64,000 nucleotides of DNA from Orientia tsutsugamushi str. Boryong (GCF_000063545.1 NC_009488.1:62001-126000); one strand, 5' to 3'. Positions 16,745 through 27,264 are shown, counted from the first letter of the stretch. Program-made: numbers and translations. Notes: generated by a model from the sequence alone, not told the origin.

Positions 16745-18457
16745 ATCTTGAGTTTTTAATACATTATTGAAGTCATTTTTGACTGTGCAGACTATTGCTC
16801 CCTTATCTTCCAAAACTTTTTCTGCTTTTTCAGTATTTACGTCATTTTTAACTGCTAGAATGATCTTTTCTTTTGATTCTGGATTATAGTTTTGCAAATT
16901 TTCGGCTTCAATTGCACATAAGATTTTTCCTTCCACTCCAGCATGTTTAATGCTTAGAGCGGTTTTAGTATTATCTGTAAGAATTGTTATAGGAGAGTAG
17001 TCTGAATTTTGTTGAGCAATTTCAGCAAATGATCCACTAATTGTACCAATAGATTTTTCAGGAATATCAGCTTTATTACAGGTTTTTGAATTCAGGGCTA
17101 ATATCTCAGCTCCAGTAATTTCACCTTTTTCATTTTTAACAAAAATAGTGAGTGCAGGCCAGGATTTTTGAGTCTCTTCATCAAAAACCATATTTGCTCT
17201 TAAATTAGGATTGTCAAAGATTTTTGAACTATAAATTTCTGTATGATTTTCTAAAAATTTGTTGACTGTTGTTACTTCCGCATTAGCTTTTTCCTTTTTG
17301 TTATAGTCGTATAGGGGCAAAGATTTTGCATATAATTCTTTAACGTCACTTTGATTAGGTATTTCAGATGATTTATTTTGTATTTCGTTCAATTTAATAA
17401 GTTTGGCAATTTCAGGTATTATAATCTGTCTAATAGCTTCAGCCCCATGAATTTGTAATAGGTCGTTGAAATCACCTTCTTGTGTTGGCATCACTTTTAA
17501 CACCTTTGCTCCACTATTTTCGAGTGTTTTTTTCGCTTTATCAACAGTATTCATTGTTATAGAATTTTGTCCATCATTATCTGCCGCTATGATTATGTTT
17601 TCTCCTTCAAATGGTTGATAGTTCTTGAAATTATGTATGCCAATAGCAGCGATAATTTTTCCATTAATTCCTGCTTGTTTTAGACTTAAAGCTGTTTCAA
17701 CGCCTTCTGTTATAATTGTTATAGGCGAATCATGTGGTGCCAATGGAGTAATTCTAACAAACGATTCGCTAATTTTGCCAAAAGCCCTCCTAGGGACTGA
17801 AATATCTGCCTTATCGCACGTTTGCGAATTCAAATATACAACTTGTACACCAGTAATTTTACCTTTCGCATTTCTTGAAAATGCTGAAAATGCTGGATAA
17901 TTTTCATTCGTTTCTCTATCAAGAATTACACTTGCTCTCAAGTCAGAATTCATTGTAAAACAATCAATTCCTCTATGTTGTTCAAGATATCTTTTTACGA
18001 TTTGAACTTCAGTATTATTAGTAAAATATAATGGAGAAGACTGATTATAAAAGTATTGAACTTTTCGAATTTTAGCTAGCTCATTTTGAGCAGCGTTTTG
18101 AGTGGTTTCTTTACGTTGGTAATTCTGCTTATAACTTGTTATTCCTACCATGCTTGTTAGATATTCCTTGGCTTTAACAAAATCACCGCCACGTTCTTTT
18201 CTGGCTAAGTCAAATAAATCTCCACCTTCGCCAGAACTAAAGTCATACCATTTTCCAGCATGCTTGCCACTAGTATTGACGACAATTTTCCCTGTATCTC
18301 CCCAACGTATTTCTCCACGTCTAGAGAAATGTTTATTAGGCTCTCCAAGCAAATCACAGGCTATGGTTTCTGCATGAGAAGCTATTTTATTTCTCAATTC
18401 TTCCATTAAATTATGATTGTTTGAATTATTGATTTTATCAGTCATACAGAACCTCAC
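16694..18457 (-). CDS. Toprim-domain primase-like protein with second, degenerate Toprim domain
   Basis: This is a 587-residue protein from ATG 18457; Met at codon 5 is an alternative. The N-terminal ~110 residues (RRGEIRWGDTGKIVVNTSGKHAGKWYDF, GGDLFDLARK) match the module found before Toprim in plasmid primases. Residues 246-335 form a Toprim fold with Glu251 (IITEGVETALSLK) and Asp293/Asp295 (IIIAADNDG). Residues 380-570 repeat the whole block, but Glu is Asp495, the first Asp of the DxD is Lys537, and the surrounding motif is eroded. The last 17 residues are read from inserted IS110 sequence, so the native C-terminus was probably lost. In RAGEs this gene lies next to Ti-type traA, as here. 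Confidence 0.8.
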   Translation of the reverse strand: MRFCMTDKINNSNNHNLMEELRNKIASHAETIACDLLGEPNKHFSRRGEIRWGDTGKIVVNTSGKHAGKWYDFSSGEGGDLFDLARKERGGDFVKAKEYLTSMVGITSYKQNYQRKETTQNAAQNELAKIRKVQYFYNQSSPLYFTNNTEVQIVKRYLEQHRGIDCFTMNSDLRASVILDRETNENYPAFSAFSRNAKGKITGVQVVYLNSQTCDKADISVPRRAFGKISESFVRITPLAPHDSPITIITEGVETALSLKQAGINGKIIAAIGIHNFKNYQPFEGENIIIAADNDGQNSITMNTVDKAKKTLENSGAKVLKVMPTQEGDFNDLLQIHGAEAIRQIIIPEIAKLIKLNEIQNKSSEIPNQSDVKELYAKSLPLYDYNKKEKANAEVTTVNKFLENHTEIYSSKIFDNPNLRANMVFDEETQKSWPALTIFVKNEKGEITGAEILALNSKTCNKADIPEKSIGTISGSFAEIAQQNSDYSPITILTDNTKTALSIKHAGVEGKILCAIEAENLQNYNPESKEKIILAVKNDVNTEKAEKVLEDKGAIVCTVKNDFNNVLKTQDTVLKIKKRNNNFIKKM

Positions 18458-18626
18458 CTTCGCTAAATTTATTTGTATTTTTACCGTTTAAATGGTATAA
18501 TATTTTTGCTGAGTGATTGTTGAGATAGTATTTCTGTTAACGAATCTTTCTAAGTTTCATAACTTTCACATTCTACTTAGTAAATTCATATCTTTATTAT
18601 CCTTGAGCTGCTCTATGCAGCTCATT
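18458..18626. other. Spacer between traA and the primase-like gene
   Basis: This is about 170 bp of AT-rich DNA. I see no coding sequence. Confidence 0.4.
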
Positions 18627-21107
18627 TTACCTTCGAATACTAACTCTTGGATTTTGTTGTTCAGGCTTTGTGTTGAGTTTTTCTGTAGTTGAAATATCGT
18701 TTGCGGTCTTTGTAGCCTTTAATTCATTATTTGGACTTATTTCTGATTTTCTTATATCATTAACTATATTAGGTTGTTCGATCTTAATGTCAGCTAATTG
18801 CTCTGGTTTTTTATCGTACTGATAATATTTAGCGTTTTTATGAAATCTGTCTCCTACATCAGTTACTATAGACTTAAACCAACCACAAATTTTACTTAAA
18901 ATAGTTGGATTTTCTTTATTTAAATCTTCATTAGTTTTTAAGTTTATGCTTGCTGATTTATCATTTGGTCTGCTAAGCTGATTTATTAAGCTGTTAATGC
19001 TTCTAGTTGCTTCCTTATTGCAATATAGCTGTAATTTCTCTATATGCCTTGTCATAGCTACGTATGAGCTGCTTATATTACTTACTCCATTATGTAAAAC
19101 GTATACATCTTTTATAGAAGCTCCCTGGGCCTTATAAACAGTACTTGCATAACCATGTTTAAATTGTATTTTGCTTGGGTCAAAACTCACATCTTGTCCT
19201 GCATCTGTCTTAGCTACAAATTCATTTTTATTAACCGAAGTTAAAGTTGCAAATTCACTATTTTGTATTTGTAAATCCTTATCGCTTTTTTGAAATACAA
19301 TTCGATCTCCAGCCATGTAGGACTCTTTCCTTCCAGCTATTGAACGCCTATATTCTGTGCCTTGTAGCGTGCCATTAGCTTTTAACAAAGATCTAATACT
19401 TGAATTAAGAATGTCTACCTCTTTATTACGTACTGTAATTACCAATTTTTCATGTAGCTTAAACTTGCTTAGACTCCAGTTGTATCTTAACTTACTCATT
19501 GAGTCCTGCAACGTATTATCAAACTTAATACATTTATTTTGTCTCAGTAATGTTATACCGCTTAAAATATTACTCTCAGCAAACTTTGTTGCTGCTTCTC
19601 TGCTCCAGTTTTCACTTTGTCTTCGAATATTCACTAAAACATGTGAACTGAAAATATTACTCAGCATCTCAAACATTCCGCCTCTTTCTATTGAAGCTAA
19701 CTGCTTTTCATCTCCAGCAAGTATCAGTTGACAATTATTGTTTCTAACTACTCTAAACAGCTCTGCATATTCTCTAGTAGCAACCATTCCAGCTTCATCT
19801 ACTACTATTAACCTATTTTGCATAAAAATTTTTTTTTTCGATTATACAAAAATCCTTTTACTGTATAGACTTCCTTATAACCTTTGCTCCTCAGCTCTGA
19901 TACCGCTTTATGAGTAGGAGCAAGTCCAATAACATTTTGTCCACGATTTGTTGCAATTTTATATGCTTTTGCTAAAACAGTGGATTTACCTGTTCCAGCT
20001 CTTCCTCTTAGTACTCTAACTCCACTAGTGCTAAGCAAAATATGCCTTAGAGCTTGTTTCTGTTCTTCACTAACATTTGCTAGACCTTCTATATCACTTT
20101 TAAGATTGTAAATATCGTTGTAATAAACTTGATTATTGATTTTATTAGCTATTCTTATTATTCTTACTTCCTCGTCTCTAACATCAGTTGTAGTAAAATA
20201 TTTGCTACTTTCACCATCATCATGATATAACTCTAGTATTCTATTTGAACTGAACACTTGCTGAACTAACATTCCCCTTTCTGTTAGGTCTGGTATATCT
20301 TTTACTGCTTTTTCAATATCCTGCTTAGTAAAAATAGATTTGTAATGTGTTATAGCATCCGTTATTACATCAACATCCTTAATAATTTTTAAATTAGCCT
20401 CTTTACGTAACTCATTTTCATTTGCAACTTCATTAATTAAACCCCTAATTCTAGTAGGGCCAATATGCTCTTGCGGTACTGCACTTATCTTATCAACTCT
20501 ATTTGTTAAGCCTAATTTAGCAAAATATGCATTAATTATTTCCTTCACTTTTTCATGAATCATCTCGGAATCTCGAATAACAAACTTTTTGCCATTAACT
20601 GTTCTGCATTTGGGGTTTAAATTTACTGCTTTATCTCCTAAACCAGTTCCATCTTCTCTAAATCTTCTTGTAGTAACCAATATATGCGCATGCCAGTTTT
20701 TATCTCCTCTATGAGGCTTATGAATGTCTATCTGTACTCCAAGACCATTTTGCACCCATTCCCCCATTGCATCAACTATTTGATGAGTTATTTCTATTCT
20801 ATGCTCTAAATTCAATTCCTTATCGTCTGGCAGTGCTATTACGATATCCTTCAATAGCTGACTGTTTCTTCGTTTTTCTGTTTGTTCAACCTCATTCATT
20901 AATTGTTTGGACATTCTTGAATTTTTGATTTACATAAGCTGGTATCAGCACTGTATGATATACGTTATCTTTTTTACAAGAGAAGTTATAACTTACATTT
21001 GTCTTCTCGTTTTTAACAATAGTTCTTGCATTATACGCTGCCTTACGACAACTATCTCCTCCTTTGATTCTACTTAAAAATTCAATCCTTGCAAACTGTA
21101 TTGCCAT
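18627..21107 (-). pseudogene. traA: Ti-type relaxase-helicase TraA, two frameshifts
   Basis: TraA nicks and unwinds the transferred strand. Part 1 (21107-20892) starts MAIQFARIEFLSRIKGGDSCRKAAYNARTIV, the MobA/MobL-type relaxase start. Part 2 (about 20910-19808) holds the histidine motif HKPHRGDKNWHAHILVTTRRF and the RecD-like Walker A GRAGTGKST. Part 3 (19823-18627) holds Walker B VVDEAGM and the UvrD/RecD-like end GYASTVYKAQGASIKDVYVL, then a charged tail. One frameshift is near 20895. The other is in a T-rich homopolymer at about 19828-19838. All motifs survive, so the loss is recent or read through. The ATG giving MAIQF is preferred over the one six codons earlier by family likeness. Confidence 0.88.
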
Positions 21108-21399
21108 TTCAACTCCAATCCTCACCTGAGTTTCAGGTTAGCATGAGTTTTTTGATTTTGCCAGTACAAACTGCTTTTTTTAACACTCAATCGGCTAATT
21201 GGCACCCATTTTTTAGCAGTAAACTTTCAAGTTTACATATTGCGTATAAGCTTATTCTTTAATGAAGCTTCTAACCTGAATTCACGTTTTTTTGACTATA
21301 ATTATTTGATGTTGGTTTGGCAGGTGCGGTTTTTTTCTTTACTGGAATTTTATTTTGATATATTCTTGCCTGATTTTTTTATCTTTCTGAATTACTAAC
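21108..21399. promoter_or_regulatory. Divergent intergenic region between traA and traD_Ti
   Basis: About 290 bp separate two divergent transfer genes, so both promoters should lie here, and Ti-type systems usually keep oriT in this position. It contains GCAGTAAACTTTCAAGTTTAC with a short inverted repeat (AAACTTTCAAGTTT, about 21219-21232). The origin role is inferred from gene order only. Confidence 0.3.
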
Positions 21400-21854
21400 A
21401 TGGCAAATCTTATGCAGCAAAAAATTACTCTCCAACAAAAAAAGCTAAGCTAATCATGGATGAGGTTAACCTCAAAATCAAAGAACGTAAAATGCGTACT
21501 CGACGTCTTATCGAAATGGGTGGACTAGTCGCTAAGGCTAAGCTTGATCACTTACAGACAAACACTTTATTTGGTGCAATTGTTTCACTAAAAGAAACTT
21601 TAACACAACATCCAAATGTTCAGAATCATTGGACTACAATCGGTAAAAATATTTTTGATAAGGAACAGCAAAATAAAGCTGCTGTGATTTTAAAATTTTC
21701 CTCTGAACCAGATGAAAACACTAAGCGCTACATTCGCCTTCATGGCTTAAAATGGAATAGCTTTCGTCAAGAATGGTGCAGCAATGTTAAGGACATTGAG
21801 GCCTTAAAGAATGGCCTTCTTAATGTTCAGTATAAACTTGAGCTTGTGTATTAG
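21400..21854 (+). pseudogene. traD: Ti-type TraD, frameshifted near the start
   Basis: The main frame (21456-21854, 132 aa) has KIKERKMRTRRLIEMGGLVAKAKLDHL, the conserved block of the small Ti-type TraD accessory protein encoded beside traA. An ATG at 21400 gives MANLMQQKITLQQKK and then stops. In the main frame the upstream codons read KKAKLIMDEV. A single-base change in the A7 run at about 21436-21442 thus separates a 5' extension from the body. A shorter product from ATG 21456 would still contain the conserved block and may work. The C-terminal half (RLHGLKWNSFRQEW) resembles a module common in plasmid proteins. Confidence 0.75.
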
Positions 21855-21941
21855 TTTTTTAATACTTATACAACAAACACAGCTTGATAATTCAGCTAAT
21901 GTAATTTATAAACCAGGAGTGTAATGCAATTTTAAATATAT

Positions 21942-22520
21942 ATGGTGGTTATGCGAATCAGTGATACTAGTGATTCTATTCAAATCTTACCTAACAGCAA
22001 TAATTTAGCTGAGCTAACAAAATTAGTTTACAATTGTATATTTAACCATGGAGGTTATAATATTTTGTTCTTGCTTGGATGGAATAACAGCACATATCGA
22101 TGCATTCAAGATAAAATTGTGCAGCTTCGTAATACTGAAACAGAAACAATTAGGGTTATACGTAGTACTCAAGATGATCTTCCTATATCCTTAGAATACT
22201 TTTGTGAAGACCAAAGCAAACAAAATGTATTATATACACAAGTAAGTTTTACTTTTAATACACTAAGATTAATAGTAGAGAAGTATTATTATGTATCTCT
22301 ACGGTTCAAACCTTACAAATCTAGCCTAGCTATTGTATACAATAGTCACAGTGAAAATTTACAGAAACAATTAGATGATTTTTTTACTCAACAATGCATG
22401 AATCACAATGAAAGTAGCAAATGCATCCATCACAGTGAAAGTAGCATTAGTGTTTTAGATATTGATCAATTTAGAGATTTTGTAGGTGATATATTATTAA
22501 TTGATGATCCAGAACGATAG
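21942..22520 (+). CDS. Uncharacterised protein in RAGE cargo region
   Basis: This is a 192-residue frame that I do not recognise. It has no signal peptide or membrane segment. It contains two short near repeats, CMNHNESS and CIHHSESS (about residues 149-165), which could bind metal through Cys/His. Length, base composition and position between traD_Ti and the SpoT-like gene suggest a real gene carried by the element. ATG 21942 is used; a second Met three codons later is possible. Confidence 0.5.
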   Translation: MVVMRISDTSDSIQILPNSNNLAELTKLVYNCIFNHGGYNILFLLGWNNSTYRCIQDKIVQLRNTETETIRVIRSTQDDLPISLEYFCEDQSKQNVLYTQVSFTFNTLRLIVEKYYYVSLRFKPYKSSLAIVYNSHSENLQKQLDDFFTQQCMNHNESSKCIHHSESSISVLDIDQFRDFVGDILLIDDPER

Positions 22521-22597
22521 TATATGTATTTCAAGCAGCAATGCTCCATTTTGCAAATATATAATGCTATGTATGCTAGTTAGAAAAAGTTTGCATT

Positions 22598-23173
22598 CTA
22601 ACTAGCATAAAGCTCACAGTATTTATTTAGCTCTATTGCAATCTCTGGTAGTTTAAGGTATTGAGCAAGAGGTATAAATTCTTGCTGAGTTTCAATGACG
22701 ATTTTTTGTCTTTTTTCATAAGGTTTTATTGATACAGTCTGAATATTATGGAATCGATCGAAAAGCTTAATTAATAATAGTTCTATTTTATTTTGCCTAT
22801 AAAATGTTTGAATCATTTCTCCAGAACTGATTTTTTGATTATCCTTAATTCTGGTGAGGTCTGAAACCTGTTCTGCAATATTATTACCAAATTCTTGACT
22901 TATTATTTCTTTGGTTAGTGTTGTGTCTTCGAGTGTATCATGTAGTATTGCTGTAATAATCGTATCAGTTTCAAAGCTGTAGTCTGCAACCATATAAGCT
23001 ACTTCTAATTGATGTGTGTAGTATAGTTCTCCAGTATCTCGCTTTTGCTGACCATGATATTTTTGGGCATAAAATATAGCTTTTTCAACTTTATCAAGAT
23101 CAATTTTAGTGTTAAATCTTACGTTGATTCTAAACAGCTTATTTAGTAAGCTCTCGCTATAAAAGTCTATCAT
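22598..23173 (-). CDS. spoT: SpoT-like HD-domain (p)ppGpp hydrolase
   Basis: This is a 191-residue single-domain protein with the HD-hydrolase pattern of RelA/SpoT: AQKYHGQQKRDTGELYYTHQLEVAYMV, then the metal-binding HDTLEDT and LIKLFDRFHNIQTV. The synthetase, TGS and ACT domains of full-length SpoT are absent. This fits the short stand-alone hydrolases common in rickettsial mobile elements, presumed to lower (p)ppGpp. The start MIDFYSES is chosen because the truncated copy at 28065 begins identically after the same upstream TTTCCATC context. A longer frame to 23263 exists but is not conserved. Confidence 0.85.
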   Translation of the reverse strand: MIDFYSESLLNKLFRINVRFNTKIDLDKVEKAIFYAQKYHGQQKRDTGELYYTHQLEVAYMVADYSFETDTIITAILHDTLEDTTLTKEIISQEFGNNIAEQVSDLTRIKDNQKISSGEMIQTFYRQNKIELLLIKLFDRFHNIQTVSIKPYEKRQKIVIETQQEFIPLAQYLKLPEIAIELNKYCELYAS

Positions 23174-23306
23174 TTTCCATCTCCAAATAATCTTTAATAA
23201 ATTATACCATAATTTAAACTTTTTATATACTCCAATCTCAGATAAAAACTGCAAAAGAAGCAAATAAATTGTGAATTTTTAAGTCATTAAAATGTGTTAT
23301 TTTTGA

Positions 23307-24908
23307 TTAAAAAAGTTGTACTGGAATATTGCAAGTAATGGTTGTAAACTTGTCTTTTTCACTCTCTATTTCCATTTCTCCATTAAGTTGATTAATAAGG
23401 TAATTTACAAACCATAATCCTGATTCAAGCATTAGCGGACAGTCTCTTACCAAGTCAAAATCAGCTAATTTAGCTTTTATATTCCCTAATTTTTCTTTTG
23501 AAATACCGCTTCCTTTATCGTGTATTCTAAATTGTAGTATGTTATCGCTTTTTATATAATTTTTTACAGTAAACAAATGAACTGTAATTATAACCTTGTA
23601 GCTGTGATTAAATCTAATGACTCCTCCTATTAATTGACTTAATATAGCTTGTAAGTGATCACTATTTCCAATCACAATATCCTTCATTTTGTACTGAAAA
23701 TTGTAATTGATTTTTATATCTTTCTCTTTTGCAATGTCTTCTAGTCTCCTGACAGCATCCTTTACTAACTTTTGTATGCTAAATTTTTTTAAACATAAAT
23801 TTTCATTCTCAATTTCGCTTCTAAGCGTGTAAACTACATCATTACAGTACTCTTGGAGATTTACTGCTCGATTTAATATTGTTTTCAGCTTATCTTTATT
23901 TTTTGAATCACTTAACATGATCTCGCTTGCTAGCCTTACAATTTCACTAGTTGCAATATTAAATCTATATTTGATATTCTGTATCAGATTCACACAATAT
24001 TCTTTCAATGATTCAGCTACCTCGACCTGATACTTAGCTTTTCTTAACTTTGTTATTATCTCTATATATTCATCGATATTCTCCCTTTCTCCATTTACCA
24101 ACGTAATTAGCATTGAAGGGATTTGTACTATCCATTGGTTACTTATTTTTTTTTCATAACATTCGCCAAAAGAAGAGTTAAAACTAGTTATTGGAACTTC
24201 AAATGCAAAAGTTATGTAATTATTTTCCTCTTTTGCTCTTAGCCTTCCTTTTAGCTGATGTATAAGATGTTTAATAAATGCTAATCCTTCTCCTAGTTCT
24301 TGATATGTTACCAAATTCAAATTCTCTAGTTCGGAATTTATTCTTTCTAATTTTTCTTTAGAAGGGCTTAGTACTATATTTTGTACTGTAAATTGTAATA
24401 TTTCTGAATACTGATTGATGTTAATAGTAATCTTGCTATGCTTACTACTATTTATAATAGCACTACCAATTAACTGGCTTATTACTGCTTTTATTCGAAA
24501 ACTATCTCCAATCAGAACTGTCTTTATATCATTTTGAACATTTAGATTTATATTCTCATTTTCAAAATTTTTCCTCATTCTGATAACAGTATTATTTATT
24601 AGTGATTCTATGTTAAATGTTTCAATCCTTATATTTGTTGATGCTATGTATTGTCTAAATAAAAAAATTATTCCATTCAGAGAAGCTATTATATTTATCT
24701 TTTTTTTATCATAGTTATTTACGATTCGCCTAAAATATTGTATCCAATCTATGAGTTTTATGCTTACTTGCCCAGATTTTTCCAGCTGACAGTATAGTTT
24801 TTGCAATTCTGCATCTACCTGTTTTATTGTTGTGCTATTAATTCCTTCTGTAGATAATTTTTCGGTTAATTTATTGATTTTATTTTGACCTTCGTCTTCA
24901 ATAGGCAT
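23307..24908 (-). CDS. Histidine-kinase-like protein with two tandem ATPase domains
   Basis: This is a 533-residue protein with no membrane segment. Residues about 100-242 form a degenerate HATPase_c domain (GDSFRIKAVISQLIGSAIINSS; the G1 box has become NIVLSPSKEKLE). Residues about 376-533 form a second one with a recognisable G1 box (IHDKGSGISKEKL), but the N box reads QLIGGVIRFN, without the usual Asn. A helical region between them resembles a dimerisation linker; I see no clear phospho-acceptor His motif. Kinases of this kind are frequent RAGE cargo. The same two-domain plan, split in two frames, occurs at 60845-62120. Catalytic ability is uncertain. Confidence 0.75.
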   Translation of the reverse strand: MPIEDEGQNKINKLTEKLSTEGINSTTIKQVDAELQKLYCQLEKSGQVSIKLIDWIQYFRRIVNNYDKKKINIIASLNGIIFLFRQYIASTNIRIETFNIESLINNTVIRMRKNFENENINLNVQNDIKTVLIGDSFRIKAVISQLIGSAIINSSKHSKITININQYSEILQFTVQNIVLSPSKEKLERINSELENLNLVTYQELGEGLAFIKHLIHQLKGRLRAKEENNYITFAFEVPITSFNSSFGECYEKKISNQWIVQIPSMLITLVNGERENIDEYIEIITKLRKAKYQVEVAESLKEYCVNLIQNIKYRFNIATSEIVRLASEIMLSDSKNKDKLKTILNRAVNLQEYCNDVVYTLRSEIENENLCLKKFSIQKLVKDAVRRLEDIAKEKDIKINYNFQYKMKDIVIGNSDHLQAILSQLIGGVIRFNHSYKVIITVHLFTVKNYIKSDNILQFRIHDKGSGISKEKLGNIKAKLADFDLVRDCPLMLESGLWFVNYLINQLNGEMEIESEKDKFTTITCNIPVQLF

Positions 24909-24994
24909 AGAATTCTCCTGCTATTTAAGTTGTTAAATTGCTTCCTAGAGATTAAAAAGAAAATTTTGCGGTTTAAGTTTTAATCTCTATCAGA

Positions 24995-25137
24995 ATATTA
25001 TCTAAATCTTAAATCTCAGATAATATCAGGTATACAGTATCATTTCGATTTTTATCAGTACATGACTTTTTGTTATATTTATGAAATTTTTTTTCATTTT
25101 TTTTTAAAATAGATGCGAAATTATCGCATTGTTATTT
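24995..25137. repeat. Dispersed 130-140-bp repeat R2, copy 1
   Basis: The sequence runs from TATTATCTAAATCTTAAATC through AGATAATATCAGGTATACAG to GATGCGAAATTATCGCATT. It recurs at 26183-26318 with few changes. It contains hairpins (ATTATCT...AGATAAT; TGCGAAATTATCGCA). It is non-coding and flanks the hypothetical gene at 25265-25972. Confidence 0.85.
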
Positions 25138-25264
25138 ACATCTAAAAAAACAAAATATCTTTCAAAATGAGATATACAATTGATCCTGAGTTATAAAAAA
25201 AGACTTTGAATAATTTAGTATATTAACTGAAAAAGTTCTGAACTTATCTTATTGCTCTTAATTT
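25138..25264. other. AT-rich spacer
   Basis: Nothing recognisable here. Confidence 0.4.
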
Positions 25265-25972
25265 AAACATCAGGTTCGAGCACGTCTTTAAAACGACCCA
25301 TAATATCCAAAATATAAAAATCAAGCGCTGTATTAACTAAGTCAAAATCTTTTTTCTCTATCGAATTAAGATCTTCTTTTATTTCAAGTTGTCCTTGAGC
25401 CAATAGTAGTTGTTTGATAATTACTTTTCTTTGTTAATGCAATGATAATACTTTAGTGTGCGGTATAGTAGTTTTTGTTCAAGATCAATTATATTCTTAA
25501 AATGTTCTGGTGTAATAAATTCCTGAAAGGGTTTGATCCCTTTATTTATTAGCATATCGCTAGAACATTTTTTGATTGGTATTTCAAGTGCTATGGAATG
25601 CATTCGTATAATTTTATACATACAAAAATCAAGAAAGTTTTGACCTTTTTGATTCCAAATAAAATCATTTTTATTTATTAATTTTTGAATATATTTTTGT
25701 TTTTTGCTTGTTAAGTTGTAATTCGGATTCGTTAAATAACCAGTTAAACACTTTTTTTGCTGATCTATTTTTAAATTAGATTTTATCTTTATAAGATGAG
25801 TTATTAGAAGTTGTATTAAATTTTTTTGTTCTGTATGACTGTGCAAGTCATTAAAAAAAGTAAACCATTTTTCCTGTGAAACTGAAAAAATTTGTGTTAC
25901 TTTATTTTGTTTGTATAGGTTAAACATTCGATAGAACAAGTGTTTTGCTGTGCTTAAGACTTGTATATGCAT
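25265..25972 (-). pseudogene. Uncharacterised gene, probably frameshifted near its end
   Basis: A 183-codon frame (25972-25421) encodes a Lys-rich, helical protein that I do not recognise. It is followed in another frame by about 50 further codons (KQLLLAQGQLEIKEDLNSIEKK... to RFKDVLEPDV) ending at about 25265. The second part has coding-like composition and no start of its own, so a single-base frameshift near 25425 may have split one ~235-residue gene. It is flanked on both sides by repeat R2, which suggests a unit moved or duplicated together. Confidence 0.45.
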
Positions 25973-26182
25973 ACTTTACCCTTTAAAATCCCGCATAATA
26001 TTTAACAATTATATATTTATTATTAATCTTGAGTTATAAATTGAGATAGCCTAAAATAATTAGGCCATTAATAACCATAGCATTACTTTTGCTATTTGAA
26101 GTAGTAATTAAAGTGTAGCTAGAGATTCATTTGTACCTTTAATAGCAGATTCTGAAGTTTTAATGAAATAACCTCTAGCTAA

Positions 26183-26318
26183 ATATTATCTAAATCTTGA
26201 ATCTCAGATAATATCAGGTATACAGTATCATTTTGATTTTTATCAGTACATGACTTTTTGTCATAATTATGAAAAATTTTTTCATCTTTTTTAAAGTAGA
26301 TGCGAAATTATCACATTG
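26183..26318. repeat. Dispersed repeat R2, copy 2
   Basis: This matches 24995-25137 in the same orientation, starting at AATATTATCTAAATCTTGAA and ending at GATGCGAAATTATCACATTG. Between it and the hypothetical gene lies about 200 bp with no coding sequence. Confidence 0.85.
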
Positions 26319-26448
26319 TATCTCTAGCTTCAAAAACATCATTCAAAAAAGATTTATAAAAAAAGCTCTGCAGCAGTTATTATTACTAGCTTTAAGGCTT
26401 ATTTTCTACTATAATTCATAGTAGAGATTTAATTAATCAAAAATTCTT

Positions 26449-27261
26449 GTGTCAATAGCAATTTCTAATGAACCAAAGCCTTTTCTTCACTGGGTTGGAG
26501 GCAAAAGGAGAATTGTTGCTAAACTAATAAAGCATCTTCCTTCAGGGCCATACTATAATTACTATGAACCATTCCTTGGAGGTGGGGCTTTATTTTTTCA
26601 AGTTAGGCATCTGTTTAAACAATGTTTTTTGTCTGATATTAATCTCAACTTAATTACTAGTTATAACGCTGTAAAAAAGAATCCAAATGAGGTTAATAGA
26701 TTACTAAATCTATATCACAAAAACCATTCTGAAAATTATTACTATAAAATAAGGGACAATTATTATAGTAATGATCCTAACGATATTACTGCAAAATTTA
26801 TATATCTTAATAAATATTCCTTTAGGGGAATTTATAGGCTAAACAGAGACGGCACATCCGCTCAAACATTTTCTGATAAGTAATATCTTAAGCTTCATAT
26901 TTGCTCTAGAATAAACAAATGTAGTAAACTTTTAACCGATGTATCAATTTGCGCAATGGATTTTTCATTTATAGGGCCTCAACAAAATGACTTTGTTTAT
27001 TTCGATCCTCCTTACCACCAATCAGGAGAAAGGTTCTACACTAGAGTCCCATTTGATGAAAAAGAGCAAATCAGACTACGAGATTTTGTTTATGAACTCA
27101 ACAATAAAGGTGTTAAAATTATGCTTTCAAATAATAACACTACCTTTATTAAAGCTTTATACAAAGACCTCTTCATCACTCATATTGGAGTTACATACTC
27201 AATTAATGAACAACGCAATCTCGTTAATGGGCTAATAATTACCAACTATAAAACTTATTAG
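26449..27261 (+). pseudogene. dam: D12-class (Dam-type) adenine methyltransferase, in-frame stop
   Basis: The N-terminal part (26449-26883) has FLHWVGGKRRIVAKL (AdoMet-binding motif X) and YEPFLGGGALFFQ (motif I). The C-terminal part (to 27261) has the catalytic DPPY (FVYFDPPYHQSGERFYTR) and SNNNTTFI. The frame is continuous except for TAA at 26881-26883, which lies in SDK*YLKLH where the homologue at 60333 reads SGECYIKLH. The start appears to be GTG 26449, since the nearby ATG is out of frame. Family members methylate adenine in short motifs such as GATC. Here the product would lack DPPY and be inactive. Confidence 0.85.
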
Positions 27262-27264
27262 TTA

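Noticed and set aside
26449-27261. Type II restriction-modification system
   Set aside because: Only the methylase is present, with a stop codon, and no endonuclease gene lies beside it.
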